Shown in pieces: positions 55,023 through 64,000 of a DNA stretch of 64,000 nucleotides (position 1 is its first letter; each line of letters opens with the position of its first letter). Made by a program: the position numbers and the translations under genes. Origin of the DNA: Magnolia sinica (taxonomy: Eukaryota; Streptophyta; Magnoliopsida; Magnoliales; Magnoliaceae); NCBI RefSeq assembly GCF_029962835.1, contig NC_080586.1, forward strand, positions 67,891,501-67,955,500, read 5' to 3'. The notes under the pieces are model-generated. The model searched no databases. It was not told where the DNA came from and worked only from the letters and a program-made list of their open reading frames with translations.

Positions 55023-58000
55023 TGTAACACCCTGAAAATCGGGGGTCGAGCAAATGCCCAACTCCCGAGTTCTAATGCATCACATATACAACATAGATAA
55101 TGATGATTGAATGTTGTCCGTATTAGTGCATTAAACACGAATGGAATTACACCAACTCAGCATATCATACTCCAGAGACATTTAGATTACGCAAGTAGAA
55201 GACTGTGATAAGTATATAAAACATATAAGTGATTATAAGTCCCCAGAGCATGAGCATGTCACCAGATTAAATAATTACAAGTATAGTTCCAAAATTCACA
55301 AAACGATACAATATAGTGTCCAACTAGTTTGCAACCCTGTAATCCCATCAACGCAACTCCAGGTCTACATAGACCCGCCAGAGAGTTGCATGTAGGAGAA
55401 CTCCTCCTCGTCATCATAAAAGTTAGGCTCCGCTTCGTAAGCATCGCCACCATTTGCAACTAACCCAGAGTCTGGTTGGTGTTTTAAAACACCGTCCTAG
55501 AGTGGGAGTGAGTAATCAACTCAATGGAGCTATAAGGCAAATGTTAACATGTTATCAATTCAGTCAAGCAGTAATGATAAAGCAGTAAAACAATAACGTC
55601 CTAAGTACTCTTGTTAATGTAAGAGTGATATGCTATGATGATGCATGCTCTCGCCTGCACTCCCTCAGTCACATCATCTCACGGTCGTGCATGACAAACT
55701 CCCTAAATGTGTGCTTCCTCACTAAAGTACATGCAATGCGTTGCATGATCATGTTAGTCAATATTTAATTAGTTTTATTCATGCAGCAGATTTGGAAAGC
55801 TAAGGTACCTCCCTTTATATCATATACCCAAACGATGATCCATCTAGGGTCGTTAATCCTAGTTCGTCACATACAATAAGCAAGTTCCAGGTTGCTATGG
55901 AGAGACTTGTCACCTCAGTGTACGCCTAGTTTATACTCGAGGTCACTACGGAAAGGCTCATCACCTTAGCGTAGTCCTAATGTATACTCAAGGTCACTAC
56001 GAGAGGCTTGTCACCTAATCGTAGGCCGACAGCTCGAATACAATGTCTCATACCACTGTATTTGGCTCACGAGTTTAGGTTACTCACTGATCACTACGGA
56101 GAGGCTCATCACTCCAGTGTATGCCGACAACTCGACCACGATGTCCCATACCACCATACCCTGTTCATGACTCTTAGCGGATCAGGGTACCAAGGTTAAA
56201 AGGGTTTTTCACTGGTAAGTTAGTACCTTAGATTCAAGCAGTAGTGTCTATACATAGTGAACATACATTAGGTCAATCGAGTTACTTGACAAGCTCGACT
56301 GGTATGAGCGTACGATGAATTAATCGACACGGAGTGCGTAAGCACTCCACATGGCCTAACTACTGTCGATAATTACCGTATAACTCGAATTCATCGAACG
56401 TATCCGTCATGGCTAAAACAATTCGGCCACCGATCGTAAACCGTTACCGATTGCTTGGACTACATCGTAGCCCCAATCATACTCCAAACAATAGCATTCA
56501 CATGTGATAGTCAAAGACAGTATGTGACAGCCAATCTAAATATAAATCTCATTTGATCAATTCAACAAACAAATAGTACACGTGTTTTCATACATAGGCA
56601 TTTCATTCATAAATCATATAATAGTAAGATAGGTTACATAAAGAAAACTGTATCTATAGATAAGGGAATTGAGAATCCTATCTCAACGCCCTCATTAAGT
56701 ACATTTCAACAAGCATTTTCTCATTTAGGCATTTTATCAAACACTTAGACTACACATATCACATACATGTAATATATTAGTTAAAACACATATTATAGCA
56801 AATCCTTCTGCATAGGAGTTGCCACACGTACAACAGTCATGTATTATCAATAAGTAAATATAGCAAGTACAAATCATAATTCCGTATTCATTTAAACATT
56901 TCAACAAACACATAGAATGCATTATATTCAACATAATTTATATATATATATGTGTGTGTAATACACGGAAACTATCGCATCTAAGCACATGTGATAGTAA
57001 TCAAGTAGTCATAAATCATTAACTGACATTGAAAGCCTTGAAAACCATAACCTAAACGTTTATAGTCCACACCTTTCACTGGTAAACTCGGATTAAACTC
57101 AGTTTGAACACTAAGTCTTCGTCTACGGCACAACGACAACCTATAACATGAAATAGGTTAGCTATTTTGCCATTTACTCTATTTGAATACCTAAAACAGA
57201 TTAGGGTTAGAATTTTTTACCCAAGAACAGAATTGAAATCGCCGGTATAACGATGCAGGTAGGATGATTCAGCACGTGGAGTAGGGGGATCGAATCCCGA
57301 CGACAAACCACAACTCTCTCTCACTTTCTCCTTCTCTTTTCTCACTTCTCTCTCATAGGATTTGAAATTTCGTATCGAATGAAAGAGGGGTGGGTTAAGG
57401 CCCTTATATAGGATCAGAACTGATGTTAATGGCTCTAGGGTCATGGTATACTTAGGTTATAGCCAAAGAGTGGCTGTTTCGGGTCAACGGAGCTCATCTG
57501 GAGGCCCATTTTCTGCATACGGTCCAGAGAAAGTTTTCTAATAATGGATCTATATCAGGTTAAGTTTTTAGTCCGATCGAATTTACGGATCGACCGCGGT
57601 GGACCTGTTTCAGTTCAACGGTCATCGTTACTCGATCAGGGCCACAAGTACACTGACATGTGTTGAAAATTTTTCCTAATCCGAGGGTATAGTTGGGTCA
57701 GAATCTGACGGTCTGAAACCTTAAATTTGACCTGCAAGCAAATAGCTCAATTCACTTAAGTTTGAGTTCAGTTTCTAAAAATATTCACGTTTCTCACACA
57801 CTTCGTTCCGAGCTCAAGTTGTGTGTTTTTAGATACTGTTGGGACCTGATTTCTGAGATGATTCTCAAGCCCAGTAAGGTGGTCATAACTATATAGTTTC
57901 ACGGTAATCGGACTTTCGACGCACGGTCGAGGTCTGAAACGGAGTTTCAAGATTCTCCCGAGAGCAACTGGGTTTTGAGATTGATCCTAGGTTTTTAGGT

Positions 58001-58191
58001 AATGTAGAGTTAGTGATTCTACTGATTTTAGATCTTACAGATCATATAGAAGCGGCTCAAGCTAATCTGCCGATTAATTCAGTTTAGTACTTAATTAATT
58101 TTTTCGCCTAATTTTTAAAGAATTCAATCCTTAGTGATTTATGCCTGAGGTGGTACTCGGGTCTTTGTACAAATTTTTTTGAGACGTTACA
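55023..58191. mobile_element. Long solo LTR (about 3.2 kb), Tekay/Del-like
   Basis: It starts TGTAACACCCTGAAAATCGG and ends GAGACGTTACA, and it interrupts Tat integrase. The flanks are TCTTG (55018-55022) and ACTTG (58192-58196), a 5-bp duplication with one mismatch. No coding region is present. Very long LTRs starting TGTAACACCC are known from the chromovirus Tekay/Del group, so a solo LTR is the simplest reading. The class is inferred from length and start. Confidence 0.75.
55870..56165. repeat. Degenerate repeats inside the long solo LTR
   Basis: The phrase GGTCACTACGGA.AGGCT.(A/G)TCACC recurs about four times, with CCGACA.CTCGA and CATACCAC pieces between copies. Confidence 0.75.
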
Positions 58192-58196
58192 ACTTG

Positions 58197-58783
58197 ACTC
58201 TAGAGTTATAGAATCATGCCACTTTCTGATGCCGAGCGGTGACTCGGAGTCTGGCGACCTCCCTGGTTTCTTTCACCAAATCGAGATTCGTTGCGACCTA
58301 CTCAATATTCTGATCCTCCTGGTAATTTCTGACCTGGGCTGTTGGGAGGCCGATCTCAACTGGGACAATTACCTCTGAGCCGTAGGATAAGGAGAATGGA
58401 GTTTCTCCAATAGACAACTGAGTCGTAGTCCTGTAGGCCCAGAGGACAAACGGGAGATCCTCAGCCTAGCTGCCTTTCACTTTCTCCAACTTCGTCTTAA
58501 GATGGTGTTTGACGACCTTGTTCACAGCTTCCACCTTTCTGTTAGACTGCGGATGCCGAGGTGAGGAATAGGCATTCGAGATGTCGAGCCCCCTGCATGT
58601 GCCTCGGAACTTATCATTATTAAATTGTTTGCCGTTATCAGAAACGATGGTGCGTGGGATTCCGAACCAGCAAATGATGTTCTTCCAGACGAAGTCGATT
58701 ACTTTTTGTTTGGTGATCTTGGTTACAGGTTCGGCTTCGGCCCATTTAGTAAAGTAGTCGACCGCAACAATAGTGAACTTCAC
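58197..58783 (-). pseudogene. Tat integrase catalytic core
   Basis: The open piece 58783-58466 has AVDYFTKWAEAEP with the first Asp, IVSDNGKQFNN with the second, and SSPRHPQSNRKVEAVNK with the Glu, so the three catalytic residues remain. NRKVE replaces the usual NGQVE. From 58465 to 58197 the similarity continues with stops and frameshifts up to the solo LTR. In a live element integrase would insert the cDNA. Confidence 0.88.
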
Positions 58784-59373
58784 TTGTCCTTTCCCTATGG
58801 GCAGAGGTCCAATGATATCGATTCCCTACTAAGCAAACGGCCACGACTCGCTCATAGGGGTCATTTCTTCTACAGGTTGCCTCGGTTTAGCGGCGAACCT
58901 CTAACACTTGTCGTACCTTTGGACGTAATCTTTCGAGTCTTCTCGATGGTCAGCCAAAAGTAACCTTGGCAGTCTCGACCACCAGAGTGATTTCCACAGA
59001 TACCTTCATGGATCTTACGTGTCACATAGTCCGCTTCTTCGGGTTGGAGGCATTGAGGTAGTGTTGTGAGTGACCCTTCTTGTATACAACCCCATCCAAG
59101 GCAATATATCCGGCAGCTCTGATCTTCAGGCGTCGGGCCTCCAATTTATATTGGGGGACCTCACAGATACAAGGTAGTTGTAGATCGGGTCCATCCAACT
59201 TGGGATAGTTTCCACCAGGTTGACCACTTCGTGATTCGTTTGGTCGAGCTCAGGCTCTCTATGAATTCCACGGGGATAATCCGACGAATCTTTCCTTCCA
59301 TAGCCGAGGCTAACCTTGCGAGGGCATCGGCCTAAGACTTCTCTGCCCTCGGAATTTGGTTGATGATGCAGCT
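58784..59373 (-). pseudogene. Tat integrase zinc-binding region and linker
   Basis: Broken frames carry HEGICGNHSGGRDC, part of the HHCC zinc-binding segment. No long open frame remains. Confidence 0.65.
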
Positions 59374-59921
59374 CTAGAACCTTTCTATCAATTTCATGGC
59401 CTCGGCCAGATAGGCCACCACCCTAGTTTCCTTAGCTTTATACTCGGTGAAGATATGGTTCACCACAAGTTGAGAATCACACAGCACTTCAAGGGACTGA
59501 ACCCCCAGACTGGTTGTCAGTCTGAGTCCTGCTAACAGGGCCTCGTACTCTACTTCGTTATTAGAAGCTCTGAAACCGAGCCTGATGGCATGCTGTATAG
59601 TCATAAATGGGGCGTGACCGGGACAATTCTTGCCCCGGCACGTTTGGCATTGGACAACCTGTTGACATAAAGGACCCACCTCTGTTCTGACTCCATATCC
59701 TTAATAGACGGTGGAACAGGTGCGGTGGCGAGAGCTGCTTCTGCTTCGGTGTCTGCACTCGAAATGGTAAACTTGACTATAAAGTCAGCCACAGCCTGGC
59801 CTTTGATTACGGTCCTCGAACGATATTGGATTTCAAACTCCCCGAGTTTTATCACCCATTTTGTCAACCGGCCTGAGACGTGGGCTTTTGAAGGACTTGC
59901 CTGAGGGGGGGAGTCAGTCAA
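59374..59921 (-). pseudogene. Tat second (archaeal-like) RNase H
   Basis: Two overlapping open pieces cover GRLTKWVIKLGEFEIQY.SRTVIKGQAVADFI, then [16 protein letters not shown], and in the other frame [24 protein letters not shown] and [13 protein letters not shown]. This extra RNase H is a hallmark of the Tat lineage. The first catalytic Asp (usually YVDGASN) is Asn here, and there is a frameshift near 59640. Confidence 0.85.
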
Positions 59922-59966
59922 GACAACGATGGTGTGTGCTTGGAAGTACGGGCGCAGCCTCCGTGC

Positions 59967-60158
59967 TCAGAAGACCAAACTGAGTGCTCTTTTCTCCATG
60001 CTTGGATACCTGGTCTCGGCGGGTACCATTGCCTTGTTTACGTAGTAGACAGGATACTGCTTGCCTCCTACCTCCCTAATGAGTGCAAAACTAACGGTTG
60101 AGGCAGAGACCACTAGGTACAAGAATAGGGGCTCGTCCTCTTCCGGCTTCGACAACAA
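59967..60158 (-). pseudogene. Tat first RNase H remnant
   Basis: It encodes EPLFLYLVVSASTVSFALIRE and PVYYVNKAM.PAETRYP, matching the degenerate, catalytically altered gypsy RNase H of Tat elements. It lies between reverse transcriptase and the second RNase H. Confidence 0.8.
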
Positions 60159-60185
60159 GGGAGGCGAACCCGGGTATTGCTTCAG

Positions 60186-60930
60186 CTATTGGAACGCCTG
60201 CTCGCATTCGAGGGTCCACTCGGCTTTCTTGTGACCTTTCAGTTGCTGGAAAAAGGGGAGACACTTGTCTATTGCTCTGGAAATAAACCAACCGAGCACT
60301 GCTACTCGGCTAGTCAGACACTGGATCTCCTTCGTTGTCCGAGGTGAGCTCATATCGAGCAACAGTTTAATCTTCTTAGGATTCACCTCGATACCTCTTT
60401 GGCTGACTTGAAACCCAAGGAACTTGCTCGAATCGACTCTGAAGACATACTTGGTCGGATTCAGCTTCATGCGATACTCCCAAAGGATCGAGAATGTCGC
60501 CCCGAGGTCCACGAGGTGGTCGGATGTTCTGACGCTCTTGACAAGCATGTCATCGACGTAAACTTCCATTATCTGACGGATCTGCTTGGTGAACATCTGG
60601 TTCACCAATCTCTGGTATGTTGCCCCAGCATTCTTACCGCCAAAAGGTATGACCCAGTAACAGTAGAGTCCTTTGTCGGTGACAAATATAGTCTTTTGCC
60701 TGTCTAGGGGGTGCATAAGGATCTGATTGTGCTCGGAATAGGCATATAGGAAGGAGAGTTACTCGTGTCCAACCGTGTTATCCACCAGCTAGTCGATCCG
60801 AGACAAGGGGAAGCTATCCTTAGGACAGGCCTTGTTTAAGTCTGAGTAGTCTACATAGACCCGCCACTTCCCGTTTGATTTCTTCACCAGGACCACGTTG
60901 GCGATCCAGTCTGGATAATGTACTTCTTCG
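60186..60930 (-). pseudogene. Tat reverse transcriptase
   Basis: Upstream pieces give NGKWRVYVDYSDLNKACPKDSFPLSRID. The open stretch 60716-60186 continues with GLYCYWVIPFGGKNAGATYQRLVNQMF, the catalytic EVYVDDMLVKS (YVDD at residues 53-56) and KFLGFQVSQRGIEVNP. Stops occur after SRID and within GHE-stop-LSFLYA. The fold is well preserved, but the frame is broken. Confidence 0.9.
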
Positions 60931-61444
60931 ATGAAGCCAATGCTGAGGAGCTTGGAGACTTCATCGACTATGGTCGTGTACCTCTCGGCGTCGAACGCTC
61001 TTCTCTTCTATGTCACTGGTTTATGATCTGGATACACGTTCAACCTATGAACCATGATGTCAGAAGAGATGCCCGGCATATCCTCATGCGACCATGTGAA
61101 GACGTCCCTGTGCTGTTGTAGGAAAGTCAATATCTGAGACCTCTGCTCAGAATTCAGTGAAGTCTGAGATGAACAATTTTGCTCGGGTTGGCTTCCTCAA
61201 GCGGGACGGATGGTCTCTAGGTCCTCCTCGAGGGGATCTTCTGTGGGAGTTCTGGGGTCGAGAACATTAATGGTGAGGGTCTGGTTTACCAACCCTTTTC
61301 TCACAGCTATGCATAGCATCTCCGAGCTTCACGCGGGTCCCCTTGAGGTATCCCACCCCACCTTCAGCGATGAACTTCATCATCAGATGGTATGTGGACA
61401 CAACTGCCCTCATTGCATTAAGGGAAGGTCAGCTCAGAATGACA
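60931..61444 (-). other. Tat protease to reverse transcriptase linker
   Basis: It lies between the two pol domains. Polyprotein similarity is weak and broken, and no separate feature is seen. Confidence 0.5.
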
Positions 61445-61708
61445 TTATGCACCGACGGCACATTGACAACAAGAAAGTCCACAAGAAGTGTGACTTGATG
61501 TTGTCCTTCTCCTGCTGTCACGGGGAGAGTGGTAGCTCCCTTGGAGATCACCATATCTCCGGCAAAGCCGTGCAGATTTCACGGGTCTAAGGCGTGACCT
61601 TTCGATCCCCATTTTCTCGAATGCTTCGGAATAGATGACGTCGGTCGAGCTCCCTGTGTCAACCAAAATGCAGTAAACTTTGTGGCTTGCTATGGTCATA
61701 GTTACCAT
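61445..61708 (-). pseudogene. Tat aspartic protease
   Basis: VYCILVDTGSSTDVIYSEAFEKMGI carries the retropepsin active site, with its Asp at residue 17 of this stretch. The sequence then leaves the family after about residue 45, probably through a frameshift. Confidence 0.82.
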
Positions 61709-62360
61709 GAGGGCATCGTCGTACGGATGCTGGATTCCACGCGCGTCATCCTCTGTGAAAGTCAGACTACAGGGGCTGACTCGGAGTTCTTTCCTCGGCC
61801 TCTCGGCCAGGTGAACATAGTGCCCGGGGTCTGAACTCCGAGAGTGGGCTTTACGAGCCCTATTCGAGTCGCCTCCACCGGACGAGCAGCCGCAGATAGT
61901 GCAGATCTCGGCCGGTTCTTCTATCGGCTTGCTTGGTTATTCTTCTCTCCAGGCCGATCTCTCCTCTTTGGTGTATCGACACAAATGACCCTTACGGATG
62001 AGGGCCTCAATCTCATCTTTGAGGTCCACGTAGTCGCTCATGTTATGACCGTGGTCGCGATGGAACCGACAATACTTGTACTTGTCTCGGTTCTCTGCGT
62101 CAGCCTTCATGCAAACTAGCCAGTTCAGGAGTTTCTAACCCCTGATGTTCAATAAGATTTGCTTTGGAGATATGTTGAGTGGAGTGTAGGAACAGAATTT
62201 ACTCTCAGGCCTCCTACTCGGTCGGCGATCGCGAGAGGCTCGATCGCTTCTTGCTGGATGACTGAGGCTCTTCGTTCCTCGACCTCTTCTCCTTAAACGA
62301 TTACTCAGCTACTTATACGTTCCTACGGGAGTTGGAGAATTCATCGGCATTGGTATATTT
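61709..62360 (-). pseudogene. Tat gag C-terminal part
   Basis: Near 62000-62110 the minus strand reads [35 protein letters not shown], the Cys/His segment of Tat gag in which the usual last Cys (DC) is Tyr here. The remainder is broken by stops. Confidence 0.7.
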
Positions 62361-63482
62361 CTAAGCCCTGTTGATGAGCTCGGCCAAGGTGGTCGGTGGA
62401 TTCTTCTTGATCGAGAAAGTGAACTTTCCCTCTCTGAGCCCTCTGAACATGGCCAAGAGTACCATTTTGTCATCGTAGTCTTCCGCTAACAACGCCTCCT
62501 CGTTAAAGCGGGTAATGAGGTCTTTTAGTGTTTCCTTATTCCCCTGCTTGAGGGTAAACAGATGGGCAGTTGGCTTCTGATTCTTCTTACCAGAGATGAA
62601 CTGGGTAAGAAATGATCTGCTGAGCTCTGCGAAGGAGCCGATCGATTTTGGTTTAAGCTGTCGATACCAACTCTGAGCAGATCCGGAGAGCGTTATCAAG
62701 AAAGATCTACACATCATTGCATTTGTGGCCTACTGGATCTGCATCCATGAACAGTATGACTCTACATGCTCCAATAGGTCTCCAGACCCAGAGAATTAGA
62801 TGACGAGAGGTATCCTGAATCTCGGCGGCATCACCTCATCCATGATTTCTGAGGTGAAGGGAGGCTCGGTCTCTTCTATCATCGCCTGGACTACAGTTAG
62901 GACGAACGCAGACTGCTAATTCTTCTGAAACGTTTTAAACTAGTCACGGAGTTCCTTAAGTTGGGCTTCCCAAGGATTCTGATTCTCTGCTATTGTCTCC
63001 TATGGGCCCTTCGTCACCACAGGTGCTCTACCCTGTCTTCTCCTCTCCAACTGATGGCGGAGGTCAGTGGGGGCTAGACCCGAAGTGACGAACACGTATG
63101 ACGGCTCTGCATCCCGAGTAGGTTCTGGGATTCGAGCGGATCGTTCCTACGACATTGCATTGCGCGCAGGGTCGGGAGCTCGTGCGGACTATGCCTGAGA
63201 CCCTCTAGCCCGGGAACTGACTTGCTGCAGTCGTTCCTCGGGAGCCAGAGTGGCTTCCACCATATTAAGAAGTGGCTGCTGGTTTTTCTACGCTTTAATT
63301 TGGCTGATTTCGTCCTTCAGCATCTGGACTTCATTTTGTAGTGCCTTATACTTTCTTCCTCGGCTCCGAGTCCGCTGAGATGGCCCTATTGGAGCCTATT
63401 CAGTATGCAGCAACGAAGAAGACTGATGTTGTCCACTAGGTTCGGGCTCCACCACTGTCACCTTTTTCTTTCCTCTTGCCAT
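62361..63482 (-). pseudogene. Tat gag N-terminal and capsid region
   Basis: The probable start is the ATG at 63482-63480 (MARGKKKVTVVEPEP), 30 bp from the primer site. About 250 codons with several in-frame stops follow, most at expected Gln or Trp positions. The open piece 62717-62361 is the capsid-like domain (FLITLSGSAQSWYRQLKPKSI, FLTQFISGKKNQKPTAHLFTLKQ, LKDLITRFNEEAL). Confidence 0.85.
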
Positions 63483-63513
63483 GTTTAATGAACTTCTTAG
63501 CTTTTTCTCTCAC

Positions 63514-63530
63514 TTCCCACATACGACACC
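63514..63530 (-). promoter_or_regulatory. Tat primer binding site
   Basis: On the element strand GGTGTCGTATGTGGGAA resembles the common plant gypsy primer site TGGCGCCGTCTGTGGGAA with a few changes. It lies just inside the 5' LTR. Confidence 0.6.
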
Positions 63531-63536
63531 TAAAAA

Positions 63537-64000
63537 TTTTGAGGTCAAAATTTGAACCACCCTCCACTCAATGCCACAAACCTCCAACGAACCTTGGTCC
63601 TACACAAAGGGGTGAGTAAAGGAGACCTTGGCTCAGCCGGGGGACCCTCCGATGCCTAAGTCAGGCTAGGGAATTTAGGTCTAAGTCAAAAGTAAAGAGA
63701 GGGTGCGAGATATTGCATACCTGTAGTAATAGGGTCCCCTGATATTTATACTTGGGGGCAGAGAGGATCGCGTCTGTTAATCTCCGCACGATTTACTCAA
63801 TCACACAGATATTGTAATCATGGAGATATTATCCGCAATCTTTAGGTCGTGCGGCGTATCGTGTCTCAAGGGTGCTTATCCTCGGGCAAGATCTTCGGTT
63901 GCATCCGTATTTAGGTTATCCAGGCTCGGCACACGGAGTATCTTCACTCGGGCTCGGCCTCAGGTTGTGTAGACCCGAGGCCGAGTACTAGTAATCGGAG
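63537..64000 (-). repeat. Tat element 5' LTR, truncated by the window
   Basis: It aligns with 50328-50795 at about 90% by eye, and the differences are nearly all transitions. The remaining 290 bp or so lie beyond base 64000. Confidence 0.9.

Larger units (their letters stand above)
50328..64000 (-). mobile_element. Tat-lineage Ty3/gypsy element with an antisense ORF, extends past the window
   Basis: Direct repeats at 50328-51079 and from 63537 onward are the LTRs. Between them lie gag, protease, reverse transcriptase, two RNase H-like modules and integrase on the minus strand, plus a plus-strand ORF region next to the 3' LTR. A second, archaeal-like RNase H and an antisense ORF are features of the Tat lineage. 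The LTRs differ by about 10% by eye, mostly transitions, so it is old. A solo LTR splits the integrase region at 55023-58191. Confidence 0.88.

Overview
This window is nuclear DNA of a flowering plant. It holds one convincing host gene, the COPII small GTPase SAR1 (plus strand, three coding exons, start 13827, stop 31837), surrounded and invaded by transposable elements. The plant call rests on the SAR1 protein and on Athila, Tat and plant-type Copia retroelements. A family of short inverted-repeat elements with a GGGCCCACCATGATG-like core resembles elements I associate with magnoliid genomes; that is from memory and unverified.

Layout. 1-6346: an Athila-type Ty3/gypsy element on the minus strand, from its 5' LTR into integrase, cut by the window edge. 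6347-8735: microsatellites, a MITE, and a single-exon remnant of a TPR/DnaJ-like co-chaperone gene lying between two degenerate inverted arms. 8739-12745: a tight cluster of seven or eight related MITEs just upstream of SAR1. 13400-31990: SAR1. Its second intron is about 16.9 kb and contains a TRIM retroelement, a decayed 5.3 kb hAT transposon with internal 167-bp tandem repeats, a Mutator-like MITE with a perfect 9-bp target duplication, a duplicated RTE-type LINE 3' end and a non-autonomous hAT-like element. 31838-36847: intergenic DNA with more MITEs.

36848-43287: a complete, fairly young Copia element on the minus strand with matching LTRs, ATCCT target duplications, and one gag-pol frame broken by three stops. 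43720-64000: a stack of nested retroelements. An old Copia element (plus strand) is split by an LTR-like insertion (45731-48083), which itself carries a Copia solo LTR (47009-47606). Its 3' part is lost to another LTR fragment (49911), and next to that lies a Tat-lineage gypsy element (50328 to beyond 64000, minus strand). The Tat element carries an antisense, apparently spliced ORF with its own TATA box and is split by a 3.2 kb solo LTR (55023-58191).

The retroelement frames are broken largely by stops that a single C-to-T or G-to-A change would explain, as expected for methylated, silenced DNA. The only gene likely to make a host protein is SAR1. No tRNA, rRNA or CRISPR array was seen. Every family assignment comes from reading motifs, not from a database search.
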